Source of the DNA: Actinomycetota bacterium
Lineage (GTDB): Bacteria > Actinomycetota > Thermoleophilia > UBA2241
DNA: 7,137 bases
Reading direction: 5' to 3'
Assembly (NCBI GenBank): GCA_026392265.1
Contig: JAPLCL010000239.1
Location: forward strand, 1-7,137
Below, in pieces: positions 6,006 to 7,137 of the stretch. The translations under genes were made by a program, and so were the position numbers. Numbering within the stretch: the stretch's first letter is position 1; every line of letters begins with the position of its first letter. The notes beneath the pieces are model-generated. The model saw only the letters and a list, made by a program, of their open reading frames with translations, was not told the DNA's origin and made no database searches.

Positions 6006-6752
6006 TCAGCGGTTGGCAGGCACCGCGACGGCGCGGCCCGGCTCGCCGGCGGCGCGCAGCTGCGCCGCGCCGGCCGGCTCGGGCGCCGCGCCCTCGCGGC
6101 GGCGGATCATGGCGATGAACAGTTCGTGGATGCGCGCGTCGTCGGTGAGCTCGGGATGGAACGCCGTGACGAGCACCCCACCTTCCCGGGCCGCGACGAT
6201 GTGGCCCTTGCAGGTGGCGAGCACCTTGACCCCGGGCCCGGCGCTCTCCACCCACGGCGCGCGAATGAACACGGCGCGCAGCGGCTCGGGACCGAGGCCT
6301 TCGACCACGAGATCGGCCTCGAAGCTGCGGACCTGGCGCCCGAAGGCGTTGCGCCGGGCGACGATGTCCATGAGGCCCAGCGTGGGCGGCGAACCCTCGA
6401 CGGTGTCGCGGGCGACACTGATGAGACCGGCGCAGGTGCCGTAGACGAGGCCGCCGGCACGTGAGAACGCCGTGATGGGATCTGCAAGACCGCAGGCGTC
6501 CATGAGCTTGCTGATGGTGGTGCTCTCGCCGCCCGGGATCACCAGCCCATCGAGGCCCTCGAGCTGGTCGGCGCGCCGCACCTCGCGGGTGAGCGCACCG
6601 AGCCCCTCGAGCACGACGCGATGCTCGCGAAAGTCGCCCTGCAGAGCGAGGACACCGACCGTGAGGCCCGTGCCGGGACCGGGCAGGTCCCGGTTGCTGG
6701 GCTCGGGCGACAGGATCCAGTCGAGCCGCCGCGTGCCGTTGCCGGTGCTCAT
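6006..6752 (-). CDS. pdxT: Pyridoxal 5'-phosphate synthase glutaminase subunit PdxT
   Basis: PdxT hydrolyses glutamine and channels the ammonia to PdxS for PLP synthesis. The class I glutaminase core is intact: VGVLALQGDFREH (32-44), PGGEST (73-78), the nucleophile Cys107 in GTCAGLI, and the His199/Glu201 pair in FHPELT. At 248 residues it is about 50 longer than typical PdxT. About 30 residues precede the core beta strand and about 30 follow the last core helix, the tail being rich in Ala, Pro and Gly. The ATG at 6752 is 13 bases after the pdxS stop, with GAGGG four bases upstream. I found no ATG or GTG codon in frame closer to the core, so the N-terminal extension seems real. Confidence 0.95.
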   Translation of the reverse strand: MSTGNGTRRLDWILSPEPSNRDLPGPGTGLTVGVLALQGDFREHRVVLEGLGALTREVRRADQLEGLDGLVIPGGESTTISKLMDACGLADPITAFSRAGGLVYGTCAGLISVARDTVEGSPPTLGLMDIVARRNAFGRQVRSFEADLVVEGLGPEPLRAVFIRAPWVESAGPGVKVLATCKGHIVAAREGGVLVTAFHPELTDDARIHELFIAMIRRREGAAPEPAGAAQLRAAGEPGRAVAVPANR

Positions 6753-6765
6753 GCCGCCCTCGGGC

Positions 6766-7137
6766 TCACCAGCCGCGATGCTGGATCTTGGCTTCTTCGG
6801 GCATCCGCGACACGTCGATACCGGGCATCGCCTCGCCGAGACCGACGGAGACCTCGGCGATGATCTTGGCGTCGCGGTAGTTGGTGACCGCCTTGACGAC
6901 GGCGTTGGCGCGCCTCTGCGGATCCTCGCTCTTGAAGATGCCGGAGCCCACGAAGACGCCCTCGGCGCCGAGCTGCATCATGAGCGCGGCGTCGGCCGGG
7001 GTGGCGATGCCGCCGTCCGAGAAGTTGACCACCGGGAGCTTGCCGTTCTCGGCGACCCAGCGCACCAGCTCGTAGGGCGCCGGGAGCTGCTTGGCGGCCA
7101 CGTAGAGCTCGTCGGGGTCGAGCGTGCTGAGACGGCG
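6766..7137 (-). CDS. pdxS: Pyridoxal 5'-phosphate synthase subunit PdxS, 3' part (5' end beyond the window)
   Basis: PdxS is the (beta/alpha)8-barrel synthase that makes PLP from ribose 5-phosphate, glyceraldehyde 3-phosphate and ammonia supplied by PdxT. Only the last 123 residues are present; the frame is open to the window edge, so the gene continues upstream. Visible conserved stretches are DELYVAAKQLPAPYELV, LPVVNFSDGGIATPADAALMM, the phosphate-binding-type loop GVFVGSGIFKS, and GLGEAMPGID. The C-terminus ends HRGW, close to the common ERGW ending. A GTG inside the visible part (7101-7099) lies within the conserved YVAAK motif and is not a start. pdxT follows after 13 bases, as expected for a two-subunit enzyme. 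Confidence 0.97.
   Translation of the reverse strand, partial: RRLSTLDPDELYVAAKQLPAPYELVRWVAENGKLPVVNFSDGGIATPADAALMMQLGAEGVFVGSGIFKSEDPQRRANAVVKAVTNYRDAKIIAEVSVGLGEAMPGIDVSRMPEEAKIQHRGW

Noticed and set aside
5189..6118. A 309-codon open frame on the plus strand opposite yebC
   Set aside because: It is antisense to yebC, which has clear family motifs; the frame has no ribosome site or domain I can recognise.

Overview
This window is a GC-rich bacterial housekeeping region. Every convincing gene is on the minus strand, so transcription runs from high to low coordinates. The order pdxS-pdxT-yebC-ruvC-ruvA-ruvB followed by tgt and a yajC-like start is a known conserved arrangement in high-GC Gram-positive bacteria, and ruvAB-queA-tgt-yajC is also widespread. 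Strong GC bias, several GTG starts and the PdxST/YebC/RuvCAB block point to an actinobacterium. The presence of queuosine genes makes me favour a deep-branching class such as Thermoleophilia, but that is inference and not proven by the window.

Layout in transcription order: the 3' part of pdxS (6766-7137) and pdxT (6006-6752) make the pyridoxal 5'-phosphate synthase. yebC (5237-5986) encodes a translation/regulatory factor. ruvC, ruvA and ruvB (3023-5171) encode the Holliday-junction resolvasome. A 190-bp gap (2833-3022) carries a long perfect inverted repeat, a hairpin, a possible short leader ORF and a -10-like box. Next come queH, queA and tgt (39-2832), which cover the late steps of queuosine tRNA modification. 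The first 11 codons of a further gene, probably yajC, run off the window edge (1-33).

The genes are tightly packed. ruvC/ruvA and queH/queA overlap by ATGA, and ruvA/ruvB and queA/tgt overlap by GTGA, which suggests translational coupling. The window splits into two likely transcription units separated by the 190-bp gap. The upstream unit joins PLP synthesis, YebC and recombination. The downstream unit exchanges preQ1 into tRNA (Tgt), adds the epoxycyclopentanediol (QueA), reduces it to queuosine (QueH), and probably continues into Sec accessory genes. No preQ1 synthesis genes are present here.

I see no previously undescribed multi-gene system. The unexplained signals are concentrated in the ruvB-queH gap: the 14-bp inverted repeat, and two competing models for how queH is started (leaderless transcript, or coupling to an 8-codon leader peptide). 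PdxT also carries extra sequence at both ends. No mobile elements, CRISPR arrays, tRNA or rRNA genes were seen, and no gene-free stretch exceeds 300 bases.
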